Assembly (NCBI GenBank): GCA_900155495.1
Contig: FTLJ01000572.1
Span: forward strand, 55,202 to 119,201
Length of the DNA: 64,000 bases
Source: Porogramme epimiltina
Lineage: Eukaryota; Basidiomycota; Agaricomycetes; Polyporales; Polyporaceae
Reading direction: 5' to 3'
This document shows positions 36,201 to 47,445 of the stretch, in pieces; position 1 is the first letter of the stretch, and the number at the start of each line of letters is the position of its first letter. The notes below the pieces were generated by a model, which saw only the letters and a program-made list of their open reading frames with translations, was not told where the DNA came from and did no database searches. The position numbers and the translations under genes were made by a program.

Positions 36201-37543
36201 ATGGCCGCTCTCTCACCCCCTCAATGCTCAGACGATCAATTTGGGTCGTGTATCCCAGCCCAAAGCCCAAACGTTCAACTTGAACCTCCTGACACATGGG
36301 AACACTGGGGCGGGGCATTATTCGACCAACAAGAGAGTGACAAGGCAATCTTGTCTTTTTCAGGTGGGCTCCTTGGTTTCATATTGAGTTGTCGATCTTA
36401 CCTCTCCGTGAATTAGGTGACAAGATTGAGGTGTGGGGCTGGCAAATGATGGGAGGTCAAGGAACAGAGGGAAACTCTTCATGCATCGTGGATGGTGAAC
36501 CCCTCCCTAACAACACAGCTCTCAACACAAAAGGATCAAGCACGGCCTCCATGCTTTTCAACAAAGCAGGCCTCTCCCCAGGATCCCACACCTTGACCGT
36601 GAGGAACGGAGGAGTTAGATTGACACTTAGTTATTTCATGGTGCAGGCGACTGTGACGCCTGCTCCAACTACAGAGAAAACCCATAGCAGCACGGCTCCC
36701 CAAACAATCGCTACCAGTCAGACGACTTCCACTCCTTCAGCATCTAATAACCCACCCCTGACAGGTTTGTGCCTTCATCTAATTTAGTTACACGCGTTCA
36801 TGTGATTTTTCAAGGTATTTCACAGTCTACCGCACCTTCCCTTGGGGTAGAAAGCGCATCCATCAAGACCTCCACTGTCTATACTACTCAAAACGGAACG
36901 GTAGTCACGTTGATATCTTCTATAATAGTAGTGCCCACCGAAGTCTCCACCGGCCCTGGGCTAGCAAACATAGCATCATCTACTGTCACCACGTCCCCGA
37001 ACGCCTCAACATATGGCACTACGGCTGGATCCGATTCTCATGAGAGTGGTCACTCAACACCCCTCATTGCGGCGACGGCTACGGCCTCTGCTCTTTTCCT
37101 CCTTATCATCATCGCGGGAGTGTGGCTCTACAAGAAGCGCCTTCGACGGAAGGATACAGTGACTGTATTCCACCTAGGTACGTTCTGACGATTTTCTCAT
37201 GTAGAATCGGGATACCGCATACGCACTCCATAGAGTTGGTCCACATTTCTGGACATCGAAGCTGATGTAGGGATTTGCACCAACAGAGCCGACAAAGCGC
37301 ACTCCGCAACAGGAAGACATGGTGGAACGGAGCGAGAAGGGACGGTTCTCGCCTACCCCCAGCATCGCCCCGACACTTCCGGAATACGGCTATACCTCGC
37401 ATGACATCGAACTCATGCGGGGCAGCGACATGGAGAGACCTGAAGACCATCCGGCAGTGGAAGATTTGAACGAGAGTCCGCCGTACGTGGGGCCGCTCGT
37501 GCCGCTGCGCATGGAAAACATGGCGGACGCTGAAAGCGATTGA
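36201..37543 (+). CDS. Receptor pair 1, member with tail B
   Basis: Exons 36201-36363, 36417-36764, 36815-37177 and 37287-37543 give 376 codons plus stop, all introns phase 1. Exon 2 is 348 nt, exactly as in the partner at 33673-35250, and by eye about four fifths of its residues are identical, including IEVWGWQMMGGQGT and SPGSHTLTVRNGGVRLTLSY. The membrane segment (ASALFLLIIIAGVW) is followed by YKKRLRRKD. Exon 4, about 85 residues, is tail B: RFSPTPSIAPTLPEYGYTSH, then ESPPYVGPLVPLRM, so it has both an LPxY and a PPY site. There is no trace of tail A. No signal peptide; the topology is inferred from basic residues after the membrane segment. Confidence 0.87.
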
Positions 37544-38319
37544 AGAGGGGGGGGGCAACGTCGGCGTGGGTGAGCGTTCCAGGGAGAGGTGGATGAGGCC
37601 ATAGAGACAGGGCGAGGACATCTTCAATTGTATTCCTCGACGAGGTGTGGATCCCGGTCGGTTCTATCCAATATACCCGTTTCAGTGTGTTAAAACAGAG
37701 GAGGAAAAGTTGCTGTGCATCACCTCGTTCGAACTGCAGGACATCCAGGACGGGTATATTCCCCTTTCCGGCGGGCACGTTGTCGGAGACACACATGAGT
37801 TGAGTCAAATAGTCACCACGGGTAGACAGTGCGCGACGAAATATATTAAATGCTGCTGAACATATCAAAAACTGTTACAGAAACACCAAGATCTCTTACA
37901 CAGTGGTCCTGAGGCGTACCCGGACCGCGAATGTACCTTGAGAGCTCAACTGAGAACACTCCGACAAACTGGAGAGCACACTCGATGAGTCCATTGGGAC
38001 AACTGTGTCCGGCGACACGCGGCGAATGGCGCTACGCACGGGGTACCGTCGTCCCTACTTGTTGACTGGGGAGTCATCTGGTACAGCTACGAGAGCTGCG
38101 CGCCAGTAGGTGCTCCATCAAGCAATGGGGAGGCATCGATAATGAAGGAAGACTCTGCAAGAGAGAATACTGAGTGAACGAGTACCATGATTGCCGCCAT
38201 GGAGGACTTACAAGCGTTATAGGTTCGCACGGAACGCCCAGTAGAGTGTCGTAGGCTAGGTGTTCTCTAGTGTGCCGTTGGCATCTTCACGATTCTGCTT
38301 TAGCTAGATCGACCACGCC
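37544..38319. other. Duplicated non-coding segment downstream of a tail B gene
   Basis: No gene is seen. The sequence is clearly related to 50454-51189 downstream of the 49120 gene (for example 37640-37720 with 50545-50630, and 38211-38280 with 51109-51180), so the duplication extends well past the receptor gene. Confidence 0.5.
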
Positions 38320-39040
38320 TTATGCACATACAGCGATGTTAGCATCTGCGAATATACTCGCGGCATATGCGAAACTGAAGGTAAAACGCGTTGCGCGAAT
38401 GACGCGCGCGACCTGTGTTGGGAAGCATGTGCGAAGTGAGCTCTCCGATGAACAAGTGTCTATTTAGGTGCATTTGTTAGTTTATATAGGATCTCCGAGG
38501 GGCTATTGCATTCGGACGCACTCACACACTTGCACGCGCTCTTCCATGAGCGCATCGAACTCTGGCGGCCTATCTTCGAGGGTATGAGGATTCGCGAATA
38601 GCTCGTCCCATCCCTCGACGTTCTTCACAGCGACGCGGGGTGCCGTGTGAGCGTCAGTGGCTTCAAGGATCTATGGTGGCACACCGGGTGTTAGTACACA
38701 ATAAAACAAAAGGCACATTGGGAAACCGAATCACCAGTATCTTATCCCCAAGATGGCCAGACCTACTCCCTGCGGTGACGCCATTCTGCAGGTTCCTCTT
38801 CAAACCACTCTTCCGAAGATACCTCGTCATGTTCCGATCTGCGAAACATTCACGAGCGCTAGGTGAAGGCGGCTTTATGAGTCTGGAAATGAGTGATCAC
38901 GGTAGAAACCTGACTAACACTGGCCATACTAAAGTGTTGCGCGATCTTTTTAAGATATCGAGGATTGGTAGTGGTTGTTACGGGGTTATGTCACGGAAGA
39001 ACGACGAGAGAAGCCCTCGACACGCGTTAGCTCGTCCCGT
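38320..39040 (-). pseudogene. Unrecognised gene, copy 1, probably broken
   Basis: Three exons can be joined in frame on the minus strand: 38858-38735 (ECFADRNMTRYLRKSGLKRN), 38670-38530 (ILEATDAHTAPRVAVKNVEG, then WDELFANPHTLEDRPPEFDA) and 38412-38320, ending in a TAA at 38322-38320. The introns have good GT-AG ends and one contains TACTAAC. Upstream, around 39010-38960, a homologous exon reads LSSFFRDITP and then meets a stop, so this copy looks disabled. A second copy lies at 51190-51960 with different lesions. I do not recognise the family. It is tail-to-tail with the receptor gene at 36201-37543. Confidence 0.5.
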
Positions 39041-40327
39041 TAGGGGTAGGTGTATGCGTCATATCCTGGCTTTGCGATGCTTGATTCGTGTCAGTTGCAG
39101 TCATTGGATAGTCTTTCGCTGAAAGACTTACGACACGTATAGAAAGCTTCAACTAGACGCGAAAGACGTTGGAAAATCTGATTGTTTGAGAGTGGTGACA
39201 TGACTACATGCGCCACGAGAATGTTGATGGGGATACGAATGTTGGAGAATCATAGCCTAGACGGAATGACGCCTCCTACGAAGTAAATGCGTCAGTATGC
39301 GTGCTTCATCGCATGACGTGACCGCATATGCTCCTCCTCGGCTCGTGTGCGATGATGAACGAGTCACAGCACAAGCACTCACATATTAGGCATGGAACAC
39401 TAAGCTCTGAGCGAGCTGTCTGCGCTAGATGCACGGTTCCCGTTACATCTCGATTCGACTCGCCGGCGAGGTGAGGTGACTAGCCATCTCCCTGCGTTGC
39501 GATGGATTATGTGGTGCTGCGGACAGACAGGCTTATGGCGTGTAGATGTGTTTGTGGAGGTGGGAGATACGGACGAACAAGGGCAACCGAGGCGACGAGG
39601 ACGTTCAGGCTGGTGCGAGCCCAAGAGGGCAGAGTGGTGACGTGGCGAGACGCGAAGGTCGATCGCGGGCCAGTTTGGGATACGTTTGAGCGCTTGTGGG
39701 AGGGTGCGCACCGCGAGTGGATGTTGGCATGGTGGTACAGGTCTTACGACAAGCTCAGGAGGACGCGATTGACGTAGCGGACAACCCCTGGTGTGAGTCG
39801 CCACCAGCGGCATCAGCACGGTGTGCGACGGCCTAGATGGACTTTATTCCGATTCTCTAAGAATCGGTCTCTATGTTCCGACTTGAATGCGTAACACGTG
39901 CTGGCCTTCTCCCGGCAAATGCCGACGCACGGACCAACACTCAGAGTGCGAAAAGTCCCTCACGTGCTGCCCTTCTCCCGGCATATGCCGAGTCCCGACC
40001 CTCCGTCGGATCTGACTCGTCAGCTGAAAGCCCTTCATGTTGAATAGGGGAAGCCTGCCTCGACGCCTTTTGCTTACAATAACGTTCAATGCACACGCTT
40101 CCTTGATACATTGGTTGGACACGCTCAAGTCTCGGGCGCCCATCCGAACAGCTAAGTAGAGACAGTGCACGCTCTCACATTCCCATTCTTCCCGTCACTC
40201 ACTCCTTTATACATTCGGCACACATAGATCCTTTCCGTCATCGAAACCTACTATCCCCGCATTCCCGTACCTCGTTAGATTCAGCCTGTGCGCGCTGGAC
40301 ATCGCGTGGATGGTGCTGCCCACTGCG
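39041..40327. other. Duplicated segment and intergenic sequence
   Basis: 39460-39690 resembles 52258-52480 (both contain a plus-strand frame with TWRDAKVDR or TWQDAKRNR), marking the right end of the segmental duplication. This may be part of the unrecognised gene or another relic. From 39800 to 40327 I see only the short direct repeat described separately. Confidence 0.4.
39893..39991 (+). repeat. Two-copy direct repeat, about 34 bp
   Basis: cacgtgctggccttctcccg at about 39895 and cacgtgctgcccttctcccg at about 39961 begin two copies of a segment that both continue into gcaaatgccga or gcatatgccga, with a period of about 66 bases. Nature unknown. Confidence 0.6.
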
Positions 40328-41735
40328 CTATGTGGCAAACGCAACAGGGCGTCTAGAGCCGCCGCTGGGGAGGAAGCCAGCCCCGCTGTGTCCGCACGTG
40401 CACGGGCCGGGCTGGCACTGGCACTGCGGAGGGGCTCGGCCGCCGTCATGTTGGGGCTGGAGTTGCCAGAGCTGAGAGTTGAGGAACTCGTCCAACATGT
40501 CGAAGCTTTCCATCAGATTGGGGTCACCGAAGCGGAGCTCGGATTGGCTGGGACTGGTGGAGGGGGGTATCGTGGGATGCATGGCGGTGTTCGTCGAAGA
40601 CATTTAGCGGATCCAATCGTCGACATTCTGCAAATGATTATCCTCGTACATAGACTAGTCTGCGGGAGACGCGATAGCGGTGAGAGTGTTGGTGTGATGT
40701 TGGAGGCAGGCGACGCAGGTAGTTGGGTTGGTGCGTGCGGCCGAGGGATCTGCGGTGCGACCATGGTGTCCTCCCACACAAGCGCACGACGAACCGCAGT
40801 TGCACACTGGCCGCGAGGTAACCGATGTAGCGAAAGAAAGGTTGTAGTCGTTTTGTGAAAGGAACCAGCTGCCGAAGCCTTCATCGACATTCGAAGAGCT
40901 GTCGGAAAAGGGAGAAGGGTGAGTAGGCGTGATGAGACTCATAGGAGAGTGACTACACGGGCGCGTCTCAGGCTCGTGCACCCGCCTGTATGGATCGAAG
41001 AATTGCTGCCCTTGACCAAGGTGGGGGGCTTGGGGAGAACGGGACGCTTGTTACCGAGGTAAGCATCACTGATCAGCGACGAGAGCGGCTGGCCTGGAGA
41101 AGACTTCGCCCGAGGATGGTGGTGTGTTACGCGTGATATTGGAACCCCGGCGGGACGACGTCTTGGATGGACGTTTTCCGCGGGCGCGAGGAGTCGAGCA
41201 AGTGCATGCCGCGCTGTCTTTGCAAGTTCAGCCTGGAGCTATGGCTTTGATTAGGAAAGGGATAGTTCGTAAGGATCATAAGTTACTGACTGCTATTGCC
41301 CGAGTCGGAGTCGGAGAATGGTTGGGACGCGACCGACGCCTCCAGCGGCAGCTCTTGGGGCAGACCGCTAGGAAACGCCGGCGCGCGGACCGTTTATCCT
41401 GCTCACGGTAAACGAAAGCAGACCTTGAAGGTCAGACAAGATGAACAAGAAACACACAGAATGTATTAACACACCTTTGCTCGAGGCGGCACCTGCCTTG
41501 CCGTCAGAGTCCTTGCTTTCGCAGACACATTTCACGTGTATCTGGCGGGTTTTTCGGAATTCAAGACAGTGTTCGCATTGAGTGGCTGGGCGGCCTATTT
41601 CCTTTATCTCGAAGAGAGGTCGGTCGGTGTGTTGGCAGACGTCAGCGCACGTGATCGCGTCACGAAGTATAATGAAGAGACATACTAGGCGTACTTCTTG
41701 CCGCCAGCGAAAACCTGGCAGACCGGAGGGGTGGG
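40328..41735 (-). pseudogene. Copper-fist transcription factor pseudogene
   Basis: Segments of a copper-fist regulator (the fungal Ace1/Mac1/Cuf1 class, which senses copper through the N-terminal Zn/Cu module and C-terminal Cys motifs) are visible in order. Near 41715 is GGKKYA, then a stop and frame change where the first zinc ligands should be. 41655-41460 reads QHTDRPLFEIKEIGRPATQC, EHCLEFRKTRQIHVKCVCES and SKG. 41380-41290 reads AFPSGLPQELPLEASVASQ. At about 40880-40820 is CNCGSSCACVGG. After in-frame TAG and TAA codons at about 40657-40655 and 40606-40604 come NVDDWI and, at 40440-40400, CQCQPGPCTCGHSG. The stops, the frame change in the first Cys module and the worn Cys motifs indicate a dead gene. 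It separates two halves of the receptor cluster. Confidence 0.72.
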
Positions 41736-41818
41736 GCGCTCAGAGACCGAAGCCTCTGAGCAGTATGATGAAACGCACCATAGCGATCAATGCGAGGGCT
41801 AGGGTGAATGTAGTGTTG

Positions 41819-41960
41819 ATCACGGGTGAACCCGCGGGGGGCGGAGGTCCCACATGCACCCGTGCCCGCCAAAACCCCTACCCGTCCACCCGCGGGTGGG
41901 CGGAGGGTAGCCTGGGTAGGGGTGCTAGCGCCGGGTATCGGGGGTATCGGGGGTGAACAC
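41819..41960. repeat. GC-rich repeat with CACGGGT / ACCCGCGGG units
   Basis: This short region repeats cacccgcgggtg-like and gggtatcgg units (41880-41955). The same kind of sequence makes up the ends of the hAT-like element at 54811-55747 and occurs at 44335-44430, so this is probably an old fragment of that element family. No intact ends were found here. Confidence 0.4.
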
Positions 41961-43179
41961 CCTTGGGGGGGCGACTCCCTGCGGGTCACTGGTATTCTGC
42001 ATACGTTCAAGTGCCGCCACTGCAGGATATTGCAAATCGGTAGCTGGATATCGTGGGCGTTGGCGGTGTGTAGCGGGGCAGACGGTTGTGCTGCAAAGCC
42101 TCCGTGGTGGTCAGCGCGGTGAAGGTGCAAGCGGGAGGACTCGCCGCAGACGTCAGGCATGTTGAAGGCACTGGCGTCGATCACATGTCGCACCAAGCAA
42201 AGAAGGGCATTATTAACTTCGTTTCGTACCCTGCGCGTCAGCGCGGGTCGGGCCATTACGTGCCCAACTACAACGTATAGAGATTAATAACATAGTCTGT
42301 GTGTTCATGTAAGTTTTCGAGAGGACCTGTTCTTAGTAACTCTAGGTATACAACATGTGTGAGACGACTGGAGCGACCAGGGGTGAAGTAGAGAGAGGCG
42401 AGCAGAGAGGACCTGGAGGGAGAAATATGCGGATGAGAATATGTGGTGTGCGTACATGATATGTGTGTGCGTGCATGCAATGACGAGATGATTAGAGAAG
42501 ATAGTACATGGCGGAGTCGAGGGTGGCACGGAGGACACGGGCGATATCGACGTCAACGAGAACATGGATAGTTCGGGGGTTTGAGGCATACCGGGGGGTG
42601 GGGCTTCTGGGGCGACAATCAGACCGAGTACGGTGGGGCGCTGGCTTGCATGGGTATGGGGGCAGCATAGGCTTCAGCGGCGACGTACACGGAGATTGTT
42701 GCGGCCTGCTGGAGAAGGCAGGGATGGAGGACGCTGCGCCGGGTTGGTAGGGCGTGGTGGAGTGCATGGTGGAGGGCGCAGAGGATAGGAGAACGCACCT
42801 AGGATGTGGCCCGTGGTCCTTCGAGGCATTCAACGGAGGGGATAGAGAGCGGCGATGGCTACAGAAGAAAGGAGGTGCGTATGGTGGAGGGCGTACGCGA
42901 TGAAGTTGGTGAGTGGCGGCGACGGGGCGGAGGCAGGGTCGTCGAGAGAGACGTCCGGACATGTTTGCCTGCCACATGACGGACCGCGCACGGAGCTTGT
43001 CTCTTCACGGCTGTAGCCCTGTACTCGCCACCACGGAGTGCGCGCTGGAGCTCGCTATACGGGATGACGGGGACGGCTTTGCCTCTTGAAGGGGCTCGGG
43101 TGGCGGGCGAGCGTGCTGGGCTTGCATTGGGATCTGCGCTAGATGCTGGGTGAGCGGTGACAGTGTGTGCGTCGCGCGT
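41961..43179. other. Intergenic, no gene seen
   Basis: Several long frames overlap on both strands (for example 42492-42977 minus, Pro/His-rich), but none has a recognisable domain or paralogue. I do not call a gene. Confidence 0.4.
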
Positions 43180-43181
43180 TA

Positions 43182-44325
43182 CAGCTGATTAAGTAAAGTT
43201 TGCCAAGCGCTGAACTTGCGCAAAACGCGCGAAACGTGCAAAATCTCGCGGGACATACGAGAGAAGCGAAATGACGCCCTCTTTGCACTTCGTGAGGTAG
43301 ACACTTATTAGATTGCTCGGAGAACTATCCGTAAAGGCTCGGGGGACCTAAATACACTTTCAAAACACCCGTTACACGGAGAATCACTTCTTTTATGCTG
43401 CCAGCACCGTTCATGGGCACGGTCCGCCTGGCTCGCACGTTCCGCTAAACACAGAAGGGTTGGGGGGATGTAGATATACACAAGCATTAAATTTCATTGC
43501 AAAACAATACATATAATGAGTAACAAAGAGTAGATAATGACGGCTGGGATACCGTAATCGAGACGGAGGCGGAAGACGTTTAAGCGCCTATCTACTGGCG
43601 ACCAACTTAACAACGTCTTATACAAGAAAAAGGCGAAAGGAGAGTGAAAACGGGGGATAAGAGGAGCGACGGTGAACATACTTGCACAGAACGGGCAGTA
43701 GTAGGCGTAAGGAGGGGGACGTTGAGGGCATTTGGGGTATAAGAACGGAGAAAAGATGGGGGCCGAAACTCGAAGCATGGTGGGGCAAGTAATGAAAATA
43801 AAGGTGTGGGCGACACGATATGAGGCGTACCTTTCATATTGGCATGTTCACTAGATGTCACTCTCCGTTCTAATGAGCTCCGAACTCTCCTAGCCGGCAG
43901 CTCTCCCCCGACTGTCCCGGCGCTTGCGTGTGCCAACCCACCGTCATCCCTTGTGTAGCTTCTAGCATGTTCGAAAGCCTAATTGAGACTGTATGCTGGT
44001 TCTAGTACCTGTTTGCAGGTGTCAAGGGGGGTTGAAAGAGAGAGGGAGGGCGCGAGGCCGTGGAGGTCCGAAGAAGAGTCGCTAGAGGGCCACGTATGGC
44101 ACCGACGGCCTCCAAGTGCTCACCCGTCCGCCGAATACCGTTCAAACGTAGGTTTTCTGTTTCGGGGGATTTTATGATAGCTTCTCGGCATGTTCAGTCG
44201 AGCTAGAGAGCAATGGGCGGGCAGGAAGGAGCACATTCTGCTGTTATCGAGTTTGTTCCGAGATTTTGCACGTTTTGCGCGTTTTGCGCAAGTTCAGCGC
44301 TTGGCAAACTTTACTTAATCAGCTG
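43182..44325. mobile_element. Non-autonomous Tc1/mariner-like element with 68-bp inverted ends
   Basis: The left end begins cagctgattaagtaaagttt (43182) and the right end closes aaactttacttaatcagctg (44325). The inverted repeats run about 67 bases with one mismatch seen. Both ends are flanked by TA (43180-43181 and 44326-44327), the target duplication of the Tc1/mariner group. The 1.14-kb interior has no transposase frame, so the element must have been moved by an enzyme encoded elsewhere. The near-perfect ends suggest a fairly recent insertion. Confidence 0.8.
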
Positions 44326-44327
44326 TA

Positions 44328-45439
44328 TCTGATTAGATACCACCCCCACGGGTACGCGGGTTGCAGCACCTCACCTACGGGTAAGGGTACACGGGTGGAG
44401 GGGTTCAGTGGATCCCACCCCTACCCATGTCCGTCGAACAATATGAAAATTTATTGCCTTTGAAAAATCGTGCGACAAAGCTTGACTTAAGTACATTCAA
44501 TATGAGTATTTCTATGCCCGAAAGAGTTAAGCCGACTCGGTCCCACTCCTAGAGAATCGGATTGGCGTGCGGGCCCGCATCGCCGCTCAAGGAACCAAGT
44601 AGTTACGTAATCTGAGTCTATGGCGCGACCGAAAGCGGAGCTCGAGCGTCTGTGACGTCTCCCGAGTCCTTCCCCCGCTTTCAGCCGAGCTCAATTGGCG
44701 TACATTCTTATCATCTAGCCATAACTAATGCGTCTATTTCGCGTAGACACCTTATTTTATCTCTTCAAATCCACGCAGCTTACTCTTGGCAACCTACTAA
44801 GCAAAGACTAAGCCTCCTGCCCCCGGCCCGCCGCGGCCCGCCGCGGCCCGCCCAAGTCTCGCATAGCCCCACGCGCCCTCCTGGCTCTCGTGTTCTCGCT
44901 GCGCAGCCCGCTCCTCCTCCCACTCCTCCTGTCGCTCACGCAGGGCCAACGACTCTACCTGCGAAGGACACCGAGGAAGATGCATTCCGGGCACGCGAGG
45001 AGGCCACTCAGAAGCGATGCGAACGCCTTGCCCGCCTCTGACAGCCCGAGTCGGAAGAGAAAGAGGAGGTAGTGCGTATGGATGCTCCCCCTCCTGCTCC
45101 ATCTGCACCTGACACCGCATAGGACCCTATTGCCGCGGCTGCCCCTCCCTTGCACCCGCCCTCTCCTACTCGTCCCACCACTACACCGTCTCCTGCGGCT
45201 GCATTTTTGCACAACCTTTTTAGTTGGCTGATGAAGCATTATCCGAGTTCCGCGACGCCTCACCTCCCGCGTCCGCTGCTAGATTCGGTCTAATAGCCTC
45301 GTGCCACCCGCAGCATAAACTGCTTGCCATCACACCGTGCCCGACAACGCCAATAGGAGTGATATGGTCGCTGGTGATTGTAATGTTCCATGTGTACAGT
45401 CGCTAGTGACGAGGAACAAGTGTAGTCACTCAAGCCGGA
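44328..45439. other. Intergenic with short GC repeats
   Basis: 44335-44430 has cgggtacg-type units like those in the 54811 element. 44823-44852 is a short tandem of ccgcggcccg units. The frame at 44652-45041 is Pro-rich and then charged (KDTEEDAFRAREEATQKRCE); it could be a fragment of a retroelement gag or an unknown protein, but nothing supports either. Confidence 0.35.
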
Positions 45440-45866
45440 ATCGAATCGAGAGACATGAGGCGGGCACTACCACTCATCAGTCGTCTACTCTCCAGCTCAC
45501 GCCCCTATCTCCGGCTCACCTAATTCTCCTATCTTCCGCATATCCCGTCCCTCCTTCCATAAAACGGATCACCTGTTTAGTCGCAACGCGCGTCACATAT
45601 TGAGGAACATCAACGAGATGACCGCCTGGACCGGGCAGGTGCAAGAAATGACGAATATAGGAGTGCTTGGCGGTATCATTTGTACCAACACTCGGTTTCG
45701 TTACAAACATAATCTTAGGATCGAGGGGAGAACTTAAAATATTGGTGAGTGCTACTATGTTTTCTATGGGCACTACGTGCAAATGCTGAAGATACGCACC
45801 AAAGGAGCGATGAATGTCGCTTTGTCGGCCTCCCTGGCAGGTATATTTTCTAGTGGCACGGAACAA
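45440..45866 (-). pseudogene. Relic of a tail A exon
   Basis: This is the equivalent of the relic at 29130-29430, downstream of the sister gene. It reads RHFLHLPGPGGHLVDVPQYV, then MEGGTGYAEDRRIR, matching the normal VETGVRYAEDGGVRLAGG up to the point of decay, and further on MPASCLSIRF in place of MPPPYLSIHF. It has no start or membrane segment. Confidence 0.6.
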
Positions 45867-45890
45867 GAAGTGCGTAGCTGCTGATATTGT

Positions 45891-47244
45891 CTAGTAATGA
45901 ATGGAGGCGTATGGCGGGGGCATCGTCGAGATAGATTCTTCGGTGACGTCGTCCTCTATGTCTTCACCTACTCTTCCTCCAGCTAACCGCACCCCTCCAT
46001 CTTCAGCATATCGTACCCCTGTTTCCACTGAGCATCCTTCCTCTTTGGTGCCAATGGTAGTTAGGGTTTGGGAAACATCTGCGATATGACCACTTGAATC
46101 TGGAGGTAGCAAAGAGCTACGAATGGAGGGATGCTGGATGGAATCGTGTGCTTCCGCATCCACCGCTGTTGCGCCATTGCAAGCGGATCCTACGCATACA
46201 ATAGCGGAGAGATGCACAATGTGTTGGTGAGTACTGCGAAACCTGTGTACCCATTGAGTCGAAGTATTGTATACATACTAGAAGATTCACGACAGTCGTT
46301 CCAACAGGTATCGCTCGCACGTTTCTTCCGTAACCGAACTGCGGTCGCAGATATACATAGGAACAGCACTGCACCAAGAATAGTGCCTGCTATAACTGCT
46401 GCGGAGGGCCCTCCCCTTGTCGATGATGAACCACCCGCATCCCCTGTCTGCCGGGGATCGCCTCCCGCTTTGCTTCCCGAAGGCTCTTGCGTGGTCATCA
46501 AGGAGACCGACACGTCGTAGGCTGTGTTGGTTATTGATACCGTATTCTTCGACTCAGACGTCAAAACGACTGTCGACGTGTATCCCGATCGTGTGAGCAC
46601 TAAACTCGAATCCGGATTTATTCCTGAACCTAGGGGTCAGCATGTAGCAAGGATAGCGTACGTGTGTAGCTTACCAGTCGACCCCGAGGGCGTAACAAAT
46701 GAAAGCGACGGCGCAGTGTGGTCTGTGGGTATGGGCTGAGCCCCTGTAGGGGTCGTTGTGGAAGGGAGACTCGAGGTTTGTACAAGAAAATAGTCAATGA
46801 CTAAAGCTTCCTCTCCATTCAAGATCGAAAGAGTATGTGGCGCTGTACTCAAACCGGATGTATTGAAGAGAAGTTGTGAACTATCCGGGAAGGTCTCGGA
46901 GTGGGCGGTAATGTTGGAGTAGGGTGCTCCATCGACTGAATACGAGGTTTGTCCACTTGGACGACCCTGTAAGGTTAGTTGGGATCCCCAAACTTGTATG
47001 TTGGACCCTATCTTCCAGTGTGGTGAGAGTGTGGGATGCAGAAACGTAATATGGGCTGACCTGTAAAGCTCAGGTTTGCTGGTACAACGTGTTTGTCGAC
47101 CGCCAAAACAGTACCATCTGAGCATAGGCTCCAGCGTTGTTGTGGAATCTGTAGCTTAGACGCCTCGATCACGTCCACCCCTTCGTCTTGTGGCAGCGCT
47201 GCATGATAAGTGACCTGCCGGTCGCTGCAAGCTGAGCTCGACAT
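45891..47244 (-). CDS. Single-pass receptor, NCSNW-type ectodomain, tail A (second copy)
   Basis: Exons (reverse) 47244-47061, 47007-46675, 46629-46279 and 46189-45891 give 388 codons plus stop, all phase 1. Exon 3 is 351 nt, as in the 29449-30840 gene. Exon 1 (MSSSACSDRQVTYHAALPQD) ends LSFTG. Exon 2 has SNIQVWGSQ, TSYSVDGAPY, APHTLSILNGEEA and IDYFLVQ. Exon 3 has GYTSTVVLTSES and the membrane segment (VIAGTILGAVLFLCISATAV) followed by RLRKKR. Exon 4 is tail A: YAEDGGVRLAGGRVGED and STMPPPYASIHY. It is a segmental-duplication copy of the 29449 gene. Its exons 1-3 are also very close to the 61396-62695 gene, which carries tail B instead. No signal peptide. Confidence 0.83.
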
Positions 47245-47334
47245 GTATGAGAGCGGAGGGAGGGGTGCCGGAAGGTAGGCTTTAGGATTGGGTGCCGGTA
47301 GATCTTATGTTTGCACGGTACACTTTGTCAGACG

Positions 47335-47445
47335 ATGCACAATGAACCATGATCCGCGTCATTTCGGCAAACACCAAAATCAAGACGGCACTGCTTTCGG
47401 ATTCCAGAAACTGGCGCATATCTATACAATCCTGTATTTACTGTA
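47335..47445 (-). promoter_or_regulatory. Conserved upstream block of the NCSNW-type receptor genes
   Basis: About 90-200 bases before the ATG lies the same block as at 30945-31025 and 61195-61315, with ggattccagaaactggcgca and tatctataca in the core. It is conserved in all three genes despite differences in tail type, so it belongs to the ectodomain half of the gene. Confidence 0.4.

Noticed and set aside
44652..45041. Possible retroelement gag frame
   Set aside because: Pro-rich then charged sequence only; no zinc knuckle, protease or reverse transcriptase nearby.
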